Of a stretch of 64,000 bases of DNA, positions 1-9,787 are shown piece after piece. How positions within the stretch are numbered: the first letter of the stretch is position 1; each line of letters starts with the position of its first letter. Both the position numbers and the translations under genes were made by a program. Where the stretch lies: assembly GCF_963666255.1 (NCBI RefSeq), contig NZ_OY762656.1, positions 1,240,001 to 1,304,000 on the forward strand, read 5' to 3'. Origin of the DNA: an uncultured Propionivibrio sp. (GTDB lineage Bacteria > Pseudomonadota > Gammaproteobacteria > Burkholderiales > Rhodocyclaceae). The notes below the pieces were generated by a model, which was given only the letters and a program-made list of their open reading frames with translations, did not search any database and was not told the DNA's origin.

Positions 1-302
1 GCTACATCGGCTCGGATGCCGACTATGTCGATTACATTACGGAGCTGATGGGCGGCTTTGCCGTGCCGCCGTTCGTCAAGGCCCTGCGCCGGGAGAAACG
101 GTATCTGCTGCTCGGCATGCGTCTCAACCGCGATACCGAACGCATGGTGCTTTCCGATCTGATCCATGGCGCGGGGTCGCCCGCCGGCTGGGCGATGATC
201 GCCGACCCGACGGTCAAGGAGCGGCGTTTCCTCGAACGCATCGGCATCGCGCTGATCGAGGACAGTTGGTTGGCGCTGCTACAGGCGGAGACGCTTACGT
301 AG
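1..302 (+). CDS. C-terminal part of a probable SIR2-like protein (truncated by the window edge)
   Basis: An open reading frame enters from the left edge in frame 3 and stops at 300-302, giving about 99 residues with no start inside the window that I trust. The stretch YLLLGMRLNRDTERMVLSDL resembles the C-terminal end of SIR2-like NAD-binding domains, where a 'LLLG' strand precedes a variable helix. I recall SIR2-like genes lying near draT/draG in some betaproteobacterial nif clusters, but that is memory and not something the fragment proves. The last eight bases overlap the end of draG, which is convergent. The function is uncertain because the NAD-binding core would lie outside the window. 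Confidence 0.45.
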   Translation, partial: YIGSDADYVDYITELMGGFAVPPFVKALRREKRYLLLGMRLNRDTERMVLSDLIHGAGSPAGWAMIADPTVKERRFLERIGIALIEDSWLALLQAETLT

Positions 303-1200
303 CGCCGGTCGCCTTGTCGGCGCACGCCATCAGGGCTCGCGCCTGCTTGCGGCAGGCGAGGTTCACCGCCGGATCGAGCGCCCTGATCCAGCGCGGCGGA
401 ATCGCCTCGATCCCGTAACAAGCGCCGGCGAGCATGCCGACGATGGCTCCGGTCGTATCGGCGTCGCCGCCGCGATTGACGGCATCGACGAGACAGCTCT
501 CGAAGCTGTCGGTCTGCATCAGCGATTGCAGTACTACCTGCATCGTCTCGACGATCCAGCCGCTCGGATTTTCGCGCCGCCGCGTGCGATAGGAGCACTC
601 GGGATTGGCGCTCACGTAGGGCAGGATGCAGCGGCGATAGACCGCGCTCAAGGGGGCGCCACGCAGGAACTGCTGCACGGCCAGCACGATGCACTCGCAG
701 GCGGCGTCGGATGCCGGGTTGTGGTGCGTCACATGTGCCTGGGCGCGGACGCCGGCGCGGATCGTCGCTTCATCGCGGCCGAACAGCGCCAGTGCCACCG
801 GCAGTACGCGCATCGCCGCGCCATTGCCGGCGTCGAATTCCGAGGACTTCGCCTCGGGATCGCCGCTGCGCCGGAAGGCAACCAGATTGCGCCGCACGGT
901 GTTACCGATGTCGACCGGTTTGCCGCGCATCCAGGCGTCGAAGGCGCGCGCGCAGGACAGCGGCCTGACTTCGCCGTCGTCGTCGAGGATCGCCTTGCCC
1001 AGCGCCAATGCCATCGTCGTGTCGTCGGTGACCTGGCCGGGTTTGATGTTCAGCCAGCCGCCACCGCGGATCTCGTTGTGCACGCCGTAACGTTGCGCGA
1101 TCTCGCGCGGCATCATGAATTCGACCGTCGCGCCGAGCGCGTCGCCAAGCGCGAGTCCGAGATAGGCGGCTTCGGCGCGGGCGACGAGCGCGCTGTTCAT
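295..1200 (-). CDS. draG: ADP-ribosyl-[dinitrogen reductase] glycohydrolase DraG
   Basis: 301 residues. DraG removes ADP-ribose from an arginine of the nitrogenase Fe protein and so reactivates it after ammonium or energy shock; the modifying enzyme is DraT. The metal-binding signatures of the ADP-ribosylglycohydrolase family are visible: GQVTDDTTMALAL near the N-terminus and NRGGDADTTGAIVG near the C-terminus. I chose the ATG at 1200 because it begins the conserved segment (ALVARAEAAYLGLALGDALG); the longer open frame upstream is only shadow sequence. An AGGT-like ribosome site precedes it. It is the last gene of the minus-strand nifB operon, 77 bases after the FeSII gene. No draT is inside the window, so DraT must be encoded elsewhere if the system is complete. 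Confidence 0.93.
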   Translation of the reverse strand: MNSALVARAEAAYLGLALGDALGATVEFMMPREIAQRYGVHNEIRGGGWLNIKPGQVTDDTTMALALGKAILDDDGEVRPLSCARAFDAWMRGKPVDIGNTVRRNLVAFRRSGDPEAKSSEFDAGNGAAMRVLPVALALFGRDEATIRAGVRAQAHVTHHNPASDAACECIVLAVQQFLRGAPLSAVYRRCILPYVSANPECSYRTRRRENPSGWIVETMQVVLQSLMQTDSFESCLVDAVNRGGDADTTGAIVGMLAGACYGIEAIPPRWIRALDPAVNLACRKQARALMACADKATGAT

Positions 1201-1277
1201 GTCGGCACCTGGTTCGCCGTTGGGTTGCCGGTCATTCGTCGGGGCGGGGCGCGCCACAGGACGTGCCCCCGTCATCC

Positions 1278-1637
1278 TCAGCGGCTCGGATACTCGACGA
1301 TCATGTCCTCGTCGCGCAGCACCATCTGGCAGGCCAGTCGCCATTCGTTCGGCATGAAATCGTCGACCAGCATCTTGTCGACCTCGTCCTGCGTCACCTT
1401 GCCCATGTCCTTGAGGATCGCGATTTCGTGATCGGTCAGCGGATGCGCCATGCGCTTCTTGCGATCGAGCGGGAAGACCTTGACCAGGCAGTTGCCGCAT
1501 TCGCCATCGCCGCAACTGAAATCGATGGGAACGTGATTCTCCTTGGCGATGTCGAGAATCGTCTTCTTGTGGCTGCCGGTGACGGCATAGACGGTCTTGT
1601 CCTTGTGCAGCCGGCTGCTGAAAGTGATCGTGGGCAT
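1278..1637 (-). CDS. Shethna FeSII-type [2Fe-2S] protective ferredoxin
   Basis: 119 residues. The sequence follows the Azotobacter FeSII (Shethna protein II) pattern throughout: an N-terminal TITFSSRLHKDK strand, the cluster motif CGDGECGNCLVKV, the segment LTDHEIAILKDMGKVT and a final RLACQ...DEDMIVEY. FeSII is known to bind the oxidised MoFe and Fe proteins of nitrogenase and form an inactive complex that is protected from oxygen. The start at 1637 has an AGAGGAG ribosome site at good distance. It lies between a second [2Fe-2S] ferredoxin and draG in the nifB operon, so it should be made together with FeMo-co precursor enzymes. Assignment to FeSII rather than a generic plant-type ferredoxin rests on remembered sequence similarity over the whole length. 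Confidence 0.85.
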   Translation of the reverse strand: MPTITFSSRLHKDKTVYAVTGSHKKTILDIAKENHVPIDFSCGDGECGNCLVKVFPLDRKKRMAHPLTDHEIAILKDMGKVTQDEVDKMLVDDFMPNEWRLACQMVLRDEDMIVEYPSR

Positions 1638-1683
1638 GTCTGACTCCTCTGTGGTGAATGGACGACGAAGAAAGCGCCGGCGC

Positions 1684-1971
1684 TCAGGCCGGTTTGACGA
1701 TGACATCGCCTTTGAGCACCTGGGCCTGACAGGCCAGGCGGTGATGGCGCGGTGCCAGGTTGTCCTTCAACACCTGGTCTTCGATTACCGACGGAGCGGC
1801 GAGGTAGTCGTGGCCGGAGACGATCTCGGTCAGACAGGTGCAGCATTCGCCTTCGCGGCAGCCGTAGATGATGCCGGCGCCGATTTTTTCCGATACCTCG
1901 ATGAGGCGCGTTCCGGCAGGCACCGAGACGGTGATGCCGACGTCCTGGAATGTGACATTCGCTTTGGGCAT
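1684..1971 (-). CDS. [2Fe-2S] ferredoxin of the nifB operon
   Basis: 95 residues, the length of a plant/adrenodoxin-type ferredoxin. It has the motif CREGECCTCLTEI and a distal RLACQAQVLKGDVIV, which supplies the fourth cysteine. An additional Cys lies inside the loop (ECCTC), which is a little unusual. An AAGGAG ribosome site precedes the ATG at 1971. It starts ten bases after the flavodiiron protein gene ends and is followed 46 bases later by the FeSII gene. It probably passes electrons to nitrogenase, to the flavodiiron protein or to NifB chemistry; the sequence alone does not say which. Confidence 0.85.
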   Translation of the reverse strand: MPKANVTFQDVGITVSVPAGTRLIEVSEKIGAGIIYGCREGECCTCLTEIVSGHDYLAAPSVIEDQVLKDNLAPRHHRLACQAQVLKGDVIVKPA

Positions 1972-1981
1972 GCTTCTCCTT

Positions 1982-3259
1982 TCAGGCCAGCGTGGCCATG
2001 TCGATGACTCGGTGATCGGCTTGGCCGGTCAGATGCTTTGCCAGCTCGACGCCAAGGCGGCGGCAGTTGGCCAGTTCCTCGGGGGTTGGAATCAGGCGCG
2101 CGCGCACGCCCGGCAGGGGCACGCGCAGCTTGAGGCCTCGCAGGCGTTCTTCGATCAGGGGGACCGCTTCGCCGCTCCAGCCGAAAGCGCCGAAGGCCGC
2201 GCCGAACTTGCCGCGCAGTTCGATGGCGTTGAGCGAGGACAGCAGGTCCCAGACCGGTTTGACGGCGTCGCCGTTGATCGTCGGGCTGCCGACGGCGATG
2301 GCGTCGGCCTCCTCGACAAGATCGATGAGCAGGTCGGGTGTGCAGGTTTCCAGGTCGTGCAGCGACACGTGCAGGCCTGACGATTCGGCGCCGGCCGCCA
2401 GCACGCCGGCCATCGCCCGCGTGCTGCCGTAGGCCGAGAGGTAGAAGACGTGCAGGCGCTTGAGCCTGCCTTCGGGGTGTCCCGCCGGACCGGCCAACTG
2501 TCGGTAGCGGCGCAGGTAGTACTGCGGTGTTTCCCGCAGTACCGGACCGTGGGCCGGCGCCAGCGTGCGGATCGGCAGCGGATCGATCAGATCGAGCGCC
2601 TCGCGCACATGGGCCTTGAATGGACGCATCAGGTGGGCGAAGTAATAGTCGAAGTCGCGGCGGAAATCGCCGACCGCGTCGTCGAACAGGCGTGCATCGC
2701 ACACGTGGCTGCCGAAGGCGTCGCCCGAGAACAGCACGCCGGCATCCTCAAGCCAGGTGCACTGCGTGTCCGGCCAGTGCAGGCAGGACGTGGTCAGGAA
2801 GGACAGTGTGCGGCCGCCGAGATCGACGAGGTCGCCGGTGATCACCGGCGTGACCGGCAGGCTGTCGGCATGCAGCAGTCCCTTAAGCATGGGCTTGGCG
2901 CGTGCCGAGAGGTAGAGTCGTGCGTTCGGCGCCCGGCGGAGCAGTTCCGGCAAGGCGCCGGTATGGTCGGGTTCGAGGTGATTGAGCACGACCGCCTGGA
3001 TTTCATCGTACTGCGCGACGGATTCGAGGCGACGGAAGAACTCGTCCGAAAAACTGGCCTTGACCGTGTCGATGACCGCCACGCCGCGATTGCCGCGAAC
3101 GACATAGGCATTGTACGAAGTACCCCGTTCGGTCCTCAGCACGAGGTCGAAATTGCGCAGCCACGGATCGAAGGCGCCGATCCAGTGCACCCGCTCGGCG
3201 ATCTCGACGGCGCCGCCGCGACCCGAGTCCGGCGAGAGATCCATGTCGGCCGGTTTCAT
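1982..3259 (-). CDS. Flavodiiron protein (FprA family, A-type)
   Basis: 425 residues, the usual size of a two-domain flavodiiron protein that reduces O2 to water or NO to N2O. The metallo-beta-lactamase-like half has the full set of diiron ligands: His94-x-Glu96-x-Asp98-His99 in NHLEPDH, His161 in CLHWPD, Asp180 in FSGDAFGSH and His237 in APAHGP. From about residue 275 a flavodoxin domain follows, with an FMN-binding loop YLSAYGSTRAMA and later GSPTINGDAVKP. The start at 3259 shares ATGA with the stop of nifO, which indicates translational coupling. Position in the nifB operon next to FeSII suggests oxygen removal for nitrogenase under nitrogen-fixing conditions. An NO-reducing role is possible as well. 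Confidence 0.9.
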   Translation of the reverse strand: MKPADMDLSPDSGRGGAVEIAERVHWIGAFDPWLRNFDLVLRTERGTSYNAYVVRGNRGVAVIDTVKASFSDEFFRRLESVAQYDEIQAVVLNHLEPDHTGALPELLRRAPNARLYLSARAKPMLKGLLHADSLPVTPVITGDLVDLGGRTLSFLTTSCLHWPDTQCTWLEDAGVLFSGDAFGSHVCDARLFDDAVGDFRRDFDYYFAHLMRPFKAHVREALDLIDPLPIRTLAPAHGPVLRETPQYYLRRYRQLAGPAGHPEGRLKRLHVFYLSAYGSTRAMAGVLAAGAESSGLHVSLHDLETCTPDLLIDLVEEADAIAVGSPTINGDAVKPVWDLLSSLNAIELRGKFGAAFGAFGWSGEAVPLIEERLRGLKLRVPLPGVRARLIPTPEELANCRRLGVELAKHLTGQADHRVIDMATLA

Positions 3260-3702
3260 TCGCGCACCGGACAGGTCGTTCCGTTCGCATCGTGCCGGCA
3301 GACCTCGGGATTGCCGATTACCGGCGAGCCTTCGAAGGCGGCGGAAAGACCGATCCACGCATGAATCGTCCGGATGTCGAAGCCGGCCTGGCAGATGCCA
3401 TCGACGTCGAGCAGCGGACGGCGGATCAGCAGCGGATGTTCGACCAGCAGGTCGAGCACCGTCGTCACGTCGGCGGCATCGAAGGCATCCGGATTGATCG
3501 CGCCACTCTGGATCAGCGGCGCGTTTCGGTTGAACCATTGCGACACCGGCAGCGACTTGAGGAACGGCAATAGTTGCAGGCGCCGCCAGTCGGCATGCAG
3601 GATGTCGCGCGCCACGACGGTATGGCCGGAGGCTTCCAGCAGACGCTTCTGCCAGGCGTTGCCGGCGCATCCCGGCTTTTCGTAGAACACCACGGTGGCC
3701 AT
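3256..3702 (-). CDS. nifO: Nitrogenase-associated ArsC/thioredoxin-fold protein NifO
   Basis: 148 residues. The opening TVVFYEKPGCAGNAWQKRLL is the thioredoxin/ArsC-like fold with a single active-site-type cysteine, and the later RRPLLDVDG segment is typical of this family. Such proteins occur in the nifB operons of Azotobacter and relatives; NifO is reported to affect the distribution of molybdenum between nitrogenase and nitrate metabolism. The ATG at 3702 is preceded by AGGAG. It sits 10 bases after the ferredoxin gene and overlaps the flavodiiron gene by four bases. Biochemical function in this organism is inferred from context. Confidence 0.85.
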   Translation of the reverse strand: MATVVFYEKPGCAGNAWQKRLLEASGHTVVARDILHADWRRLQLLPFLKSLPVSQWFNRNAPLIQSGAINPDAFDAADVTTVLDLLVEHPLLIRRPLLDVDGICQAGFDIRTIHAWIGLSAAFEGSPVIGNPEVCRHDANGTTCPVRE

Positions 3703-3712
3703 CGTCGTTCTC

Positions 3713-3991
3713 CTAGGGGGCGCCTGATGCCGGGCGCATCGCCGCCCACAGTTCGGGCGGCAGGTTCGTCAGCGAGCCGAGCGGATTGAGCGGCTCATTC
3801 AATGCATTGACGATCGCGCCCTCGATCGGGCAGATCGAGGCGCATTGCGGATCGGCGTAGTCGCCGAGGCACTCGCTACAGGCCGACGCGTCGATCAGGA
3901 AATGCGGCTTCGCCGCCCGGATCGCCCCGCTCGGGCACAGCGGCTCGCAGGCACAGCAATTGACGCAGGCTTCTCCAATTCGCAACGCCAT
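3713..3991 (-). CDS. fdxN: NifB-associated 2[4Fe-4S] ferredoxin (FdxN type)
   Basis: 92 residues. The first cluster motif is CVNCCACEPLCPSGAI and the second is CSECLGDYADPQCASICP, the latter with the eight-residue spacer characteristic of 2[4Fe-4S] ferredoxins that follow nifB. These proteins donate electrons to nitrogenase and to the radical SAM reaction of NifB. The ATG at 3991 overlaps the TGA stop of nifB in an ATGA arrangement, which points to coupled translation. The C-terminal tail after residue 65 has no clear motif. Confidence 0.9.
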   Translation of the reverse strand: MALRIGEACVNCCACEPLCPSGAIRAAKPHFLIDASACSECLGDYADPQCASICPIEGAIVNALNEPLNPLGSLTNLPPELWAAMRPASGAP

Positions 3992-5484
3992 CACGCACGC
4001 TGCCTTTCCGGCGCGGCACCGGCGAGCTCGCCTTTTTCCAGCATTGCGCGCCACACCGCCGCCACGGCCTCCTCGATCGCCGTCATGGCGTGTTCGGTAT
4101 CCGGGCGGATGCCGGCCGCTTCCAGCCGGCCCCACGGTTCGATGCCGATACGCGCGCAGAGCACTGCTTCGCAGCCTTCCAGCGCGCGGACGATGCGGTC
4201 GATCCTCGACTCGCCGTCGCCGCAGGTGTCGCTGCCGCCACAGTATTTTTCCGTCTTGCGGTGGCCGATCAGGCGAACGCCGGCTTCGCTCGCTTCATAC
4301 ACCAGGAATTCACGCGCGTAGCCGAAATGCTCGTTGATTATGCCGTTGCCTTTGGTCGCGACGGCCATCAGCACCGGTCGTCCGAGCGGCTTGCGCGGCG
4401 GCCGGTGCAGGGCGATCACCTGCGTCGCGGCCAGGGCGCGTTTTGCCTCCAGTTCGGCGCGCACCTGTTCGCGGAATGCCAGTCGACGCGCCAGCGCGGC
4501 CTCGTGGTCGATTTTCATCGCTGCCACCTTCTCCAGCGTGAACTCGGCGCCGCGATCCTCGCCGAGCAGGCCGACCGCATCGGCGCGGCACTGGCGGCAA
4601 TGGCGCATCATCGTCATGTCGCCGGCGCAGGCGTCCTGCACGGCTTTCAGCTCGGCCGCCGTCGGGCCGCGCTGACCGGTCAGTCCGTAGAAGGTGCCGT
4701 GTTCCGGCGCGGCGATCAGCGGCATGACGTTGTGCAGGAACGCCCCCTTGGCCTTGACGATGCGCGAGACCTCTTCGAGGTGGCCGTCATTGACGCCAGG
4801 AATCAGCACCGAATTGACCTTGACCAGGATGCCGCGTGCCACCAGCATTTCCAGTCCCTTCTGTTGCTGCGCGATGAGGATCTCGGCCGCGGCGCGACCG
4901 CGTACGCGGCGGTGCTGCCAGAAGATCCACGGGTATATCTTCGCGCCGATGTCGGGATCGACGCAGTTGATGGTGATCGTCACGTGTTCGATGGCGTGCT
5001 GGCTCAGTTCCTCGACGCACTCGGGCAAGGCCAGACCGTTGGTCGACACGCACAGCTTGATGTCCGGCGCCTTCTCGGCGAGCAGGCGGAAGGTCGCGAA
5101 AGTGCGCTCGCGATTGGCCAGCGGGTCGCCCGGGCCGGCGATGCCGAGCACCGACATCTGCGGAATCGCTGCCGCTACGGCCAGCGTCCGTTGCACGGCC
5201 TGCTCGGGCGTCAGCAGTTCGGAAACCACGCCGGGGCGCGATTCGTTGGCGCAGTCGTACTTGCGGTTGCAGTAATTGCACTGGATGTTGCACGCCGGTG
5301 CGACGGCCGCGTGCATGCGCGCGAAATAATGATGCGCCTGCTCCGAATAGCACGGATGCGCTTCGACCTTGCGACGGACCGCCTCCGGCAACCCGCCCAT
5401 CTGCCGCGCAGACGCGCCGCATGCGCTGGCGCTGCAGCCGCCCGAAGCCGGTACGACCGGAATGATGATGTCTGGATGCTCCAC
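3991..5484 (-). CDS. nifB: FeMo-cofactor biosynthesis radical SAM protein NifB
   Basis: 497 residues. NifB fuses two [4Fe-4S] units with carbide insertion to form NifB-co, the core of FeMo-co. The radical SAM motif CNIQCNYCNRKYDC lies near residues 65-78. The SAM domain continues with IAGPGDPLAN, CVSTNGLALP and TITINCVDP. A C-terminal NifX/NafY-like domain runs from about residue 375 (VLMAVATKGNGIINEHFGYA) to near the end. The start is GTG at 5484, preceded by GGAG at seven bases. It heads a seven-gene operon down to draG. A sigma-54 promoter and two NifA sites stand directly upstream. Confidence 0.97.
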   Translation of the reverse strand: MEHPDIIIPVVPASGGCSASACGASARQMGGLPEAVRRKVEAHPCYSEQAHHYFARMHAAVAPACNIQCNYCNRKYDCANESRPGVVSELLTPEQAVQRTLAVAAAIPQMSVLGIAGPGDPLANRERTFATFRLLAEKAPDIKLCVSTNGLALPECVEELSQHAIEHVTITINCVDPDIGAKIYPWIFWQHRRVRGRAAAEILIAQQQKGLEMLVARGILVKVNSVLIPGVNDGHLEEVSRIVKAKGAFLHNVMPLIAAPEHGTFYGLTGQRGPTAAELKAVQDACAGDMTMMRHCRQCRADAVGLLGEDRGAEFTLEKVAAMKIDHEAALARRLAFREQVRAELEAKRALAATQVIALHRPPRKPLGRPVLMAVATKGNGIINEHFGYAREFLVYEASEAGVRLIGHRKTEKYCGGSDTCGDGESRIDRIVRALEGCEAVLCARIGIEPWGRLEAAGIRPDTEHAMTAIEEAVAAVWRAMLEKGELAGAAPERQRA

Positions 5485-5518
5485 GATAGTCTCCGCACGC
5501 TGTGTCCATGTGCTTTGA

Positions 5519-5533
5519 GCAATCGACGTGCCA
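5519..5533 (-). promoter_or_regulatory. Sigma-54 promoter of the nifB operon
   Basis: Read on the minus strand the element is TGGCAC-N5-TTGC, an exact match to the -24/-12 consensus. It ends about 35 bases before the nifB GTG start. Confidence 0.93.
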
Positions 5534-5589
5534 AACGTCGATGTCGGCGCAAGCCGCTGTTATTGCGGCGTTTTATTCAATGTGGCTTA

Positions 5590-5605
5590 TGTAGCAAGAC
5601 AAACA
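5590..5605. promoter_or_regulatory. NifA upstream activator site (proximal) for nifB
   Basis: Perfect TGT-N10-ACA. It lies about 57 bases upstream of the nifB -24 element and 31 bases, close to three helical turns, from the second site. Confidence 0.85.
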
Positions 5606-5620
5606 AAGCGGCAGGCTGCG

Positions 5621-5636
5621 TGTCACAAAGGCCACA
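5621..5636. promoter_or_regulatory. NifA upstream activator site (distal) for nifB
   Basis: Perfect TGT-N10-ACA, about 88 bases upstream of the nifB -24 element, a usual distance for NifA binding. Together with the proximal site it could bind two NifA dimers on the same helix face. Confidence 0.88.
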
Positions 5637-5727
5637 CGGGAAGGCGCGTGACCGGCGGTGCGACGCCGGCAGCCGCGGATCGCACGGAGATGACGATCCG
5701 GCTCACGAACCGTCGTGTCCGTGTCGT

Positions 5728-7292
<1,565 letters not shown>

Positions 7293-7302
<10 letters not shown>

Positions 7303-8828
7303 GACGGGCTTCCCTTGCGCAAGGCCGGCAATGTCACATGCATGGCGCAACCGCCGGAATCGCCGGCTTCAATCCTGATGACGCCTTCATGGACGGCGGC
7401 GACCTGCTGCGCCGATGACAATCCGGTGCCAAGATGCTGCCCGCCGGACTTGCGTGTCGAGTAGAACGGTTCAAAGACCTTCAGGCGCAGGGCGATCGGG
7501 ATGCCGGGTCCGCTGTCCTCGATGACGACGCTGATGTTGCCGCTGGCGGCGCGCGTCGTCACGCGCAGTTCGCGCCACGTCCAGCCCTTGGCATTCATCG
7601 CGTCGATGGCGTTGTCGACGATCGCCTTGAACATCGTGCGCAAGCGCTTGGCATAGCCCAGTACGGGCGGCATGACCGCCTGCGGCTGCCAGTGTACGGT
7701 GATTCCGGCCGCCAGCATGCGTTCGGTGCTGAGGTCGAGCACGTCGCGCATCACTTCGTTGATGTTGACGGTCGTCTGCGATTCTGGCCGGTGTTCGGGG
7801 ATGACGGCGCGCAGGGTTTCCACCGTCTCGCGACAGGCGGCAAGCGCCTCGCGCAGCGCGGCGGCGGCAGGATCGAGGCCGGAGCGGCGCTCGATCGTGG
7901 CCATCACCGAAGCCATCACATTGACCGGCCCCTCGATCTTGTACACCGCCGCCGACAGCGATTCCTGCAAGGTATCGATGCGGCTTTCCTCGGCCATCAT
8001 CGCCTGCAGCAGGGCCATGCGGGTCTTCTCCTGCTCGGCGCGCTGGCGTGTCGTCTCGCGTGCGATGAGCAGGAGATAGCAGTCGTCGCGCCGGTGGAAA
8101 AAGCCGTCGGCATCGCCGGGCTGGCGCTGCACCCAGAGGCCCGAACAGGAAAACCAGCGCGGTCCGGCCGGCGATTCGAGGCGCAGTTCGTGTTCGCTGA
8201 ACGCCGGGTCGCCGATGCGCGCCGACGGGCGCAGCACGGTGCCGTCGGCGCGCACCGCGTCGAGGATCAGGCGCGCCGGTTCGACCATGCGCAGGTCGCC
8301 CATCAGCTTCTTGTATTCGTGGTTGTCGAGCACGACCTTGTCATGACGATCGACGAGCGCGATGACGAGCGGCGCCGAATCGACGACCGTTTCGATCAGC
8401 GCCTTCTGGCCGGCGACTTCGCATTCGAGTCGGTGCAGCGGCGTGACGTCGCGCTGCAGGGCGAGATAGTGGCTGATCTCGCCGTCGCCATCGACGACCG
8501 GCGTGATAAGGAGGTCGGCGAGATACTTGCTGCCGTCCTTGCGCCGGTTCACGAGGCGGCCGTTCCATGCCAGTCCGCGCGAGATGACCGCCCACAATTC
8601 TTCATACACCGCCACCGGCGTCGATTTGTTCGAGAGAATCGACTGGTTGGCGCCGATCAGTTCGTCCGGCGCATAGCCGGTCATCCGCACGAAGGCCGGA
8701 TTGACATAGAGGATCGTCGCGTTCACGTCGGAAATCGAGATCGCGATGTCCGCCTGCTCGACCGCCTGCTCGAAAATCTGCGGCACGATGGTCGTCGGCG
8801 ATCCGGGTGTCGACTGCGGAGTGTTCAT
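7293..8828 (-). CDS. nifL: Nitrogen fixation negative regulator NifL
   Basis: 511 residues, close to Azotobacter NifL. A first PAS domain (about 20-130, with YVNPAFVRMTGY and NRRKDGSKY), expected to hold FAD and sense redox state, is followed by a second PAS domain (about 145-270), a helical region and a GHKL ATPase domain (VIEDSGPGIP, GTGLSSAQQV). The position where histidine kinases carry the phospho-acceptor His reads YKIEGPVN, so no acceptor is seen; NifL works by protein-protein contact with NifA. I chose the ATG at 8828 because AGGAA lies seven bases upstream; an in-frame ATG at 8846 is possible. Translationally coupled to nifA. Confidence 0.95.
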
Positions 8829-8860
8829 GATCGATTCCTGTGTCATGTGTCGACGCCGAT

Positions 8861-8875
8861 GCAGGTTCCGTGCCA
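8861..8875 (-). promoter_or_regulatory. Probable sigma-54 promoter of nifLA
   Basis: On the minus strand it reads TGGCAC-N5-CTGC. The -24 part is perfect and the invariant GC of the -12 part is present, with C in place of the first T. It lies 33 bases before the nifL start and suggests that NifA activates its own operon. Confidence 0.72.
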
Positions 8876-8980
8876 TTGGCCGTTCCTTGCGATGCCGGGC
8901 ATGGTCGGAAAATTGGCGGTTTTCAAGCTTGTCCCTCATGCCGACAGGGACATCGCCCGTCTGTCGGCTTTGTCGCAGCT

Positions 8981-8996
8981 TGTCGGACTTGCGACA
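8981..8996. promoter_or_regulatory. NifA upstream activator site between nifL and rnfA
   Basis: Perfect TGT-N10-ACA, 106 bases upstream of the nifL -24 element. The motif is palindromic and also lies about 200 bases before rnfA, so it may serve both directions. Confidence 0.78.
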
Positions 8997-9192
8997 TTCC
9001 TGAGGCAATTCCGACGACGCGCCGTTCGTTCGGACGCCGGCCGAAAACACCGTAACGGTGCGGTTTCTGGCGCGGCCGCACATTTTCGGGGAGGCGGCGA
9101 GCGCGCTTGGCACGATTCGTGAATCAGGACTGGCGAAGGACTATTCCGGCCTTGCGCCTTTCCACACTTTCACGCGATTCAATCGAGCCATC

Positions 9193-9774
9193 ATGGGTGA
9201 ATACATTGCGCTGCTGATTACGACCGCCTTCGTCAACAACGTCGTGATGGTCAAGTTTCTCGGGCTCTGCCCGTTCCTCGGCGTGTCGAAGCGCATCGAC
9301 GGCGCGCTCGGCATGGGCATGGCGACGACCTTCGTCATCGTCCTGGCCGGGTCGGTGTGCTGGAACATTGAACATTGGCTGCTCGCGCCGCTCGGGCTCG
9401 GCTATCTGCGCATCATTTCCTTCATCCTCGTCATCGCCGCCATCGTCCAATTTACCGAGATGGTGATTCACAAGATGGCGCCCTCGCTCTACCAGACGCT
9501 CGGTATCTACCTGCCCTTGATCGCCACCAACTGCGCGGTGCTTGGCCTGGCCCTGATCAACACGCAGGAAGGCCAGAGTTTCGTCACCGCCGTCATCTAC
9601 GACTTCGGCGCCTCGACCGGTTTCAGCATCGCCATGGTGATGTTCGCCGGGATGCGCGAACGACTCGCGCTCGCCCGCATCCCGGCTGCATTTTCCGGGG
9701 CGCCGATCGCCTTCATCCTCGCCAGTTTGATGTCATTGGCATTCATGGGATTTTCCGGACTCAACCTCAGCTAG
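9193..9774 (+). CDS. rnfA: Rnf electron transport complex subunit A
   Basis: 193 residues, an integral membrane protein of about six segments. The opening [26 protein letters not shown] and the later [15 protein letters not shown] are family signatures; the paired Cys residues of RnfA and RnfE form a [2Fe-2S] cluster within the membrane in the solved complexes. Rnf uses the ion gradient to push electrons from NADH to ferredoxin or flavodoxin, here probably for nitrogenase. The ATG at 9193 begins the conserved N-terminus; the open frame runs further upstream without conserved sequence. It is the first gene of rnfABCDGEH. Confidence 0.95.
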   Translation: MGEYIALLITTAFVNNVVMVKFLGLCPFLGVSKRIDGALGMGMATTFVIVLAGSVCWNIEHWLLAPLGLGYLRIISFILVIAAIVQFTEMVIHKMAPSLYQTLGIYLPLIATNCAVLGLALINTQEGQSFVTAVIYDFGASTGFSIAMVMFAGMRERLALARIPAAFSGAPIAFILASLMSLAFMGFSGLNLS

Positions 9775-9787
9775 GAGATCGATCGCG

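Noticed and set aside
526-1431. Long plus-strand open frame opposite draG
   Set aside because: It is the GC-driven shadow of draG and the FeSII gene; it has no recognisable protein features and no ribosome site.
5652-5669. CCGGCG/CGCCGG hairpin after nifA as a terminator
   Set aside because: The stem has only six pairs and no T tract follows; such pairs are frequent in DNA of this GC content.
7434-9122. 562-codon plus-strand frame opposite nifL
   Set aside because: Antisense shadow of NifL, which is clearly the coding strand.
9108-9122. TGGCAC before rnfA as a sigma-54 promoter
   Set aside because: The -24 part is present, but the position of -12 reads GTGA without the invariant GC, so I do not call it.
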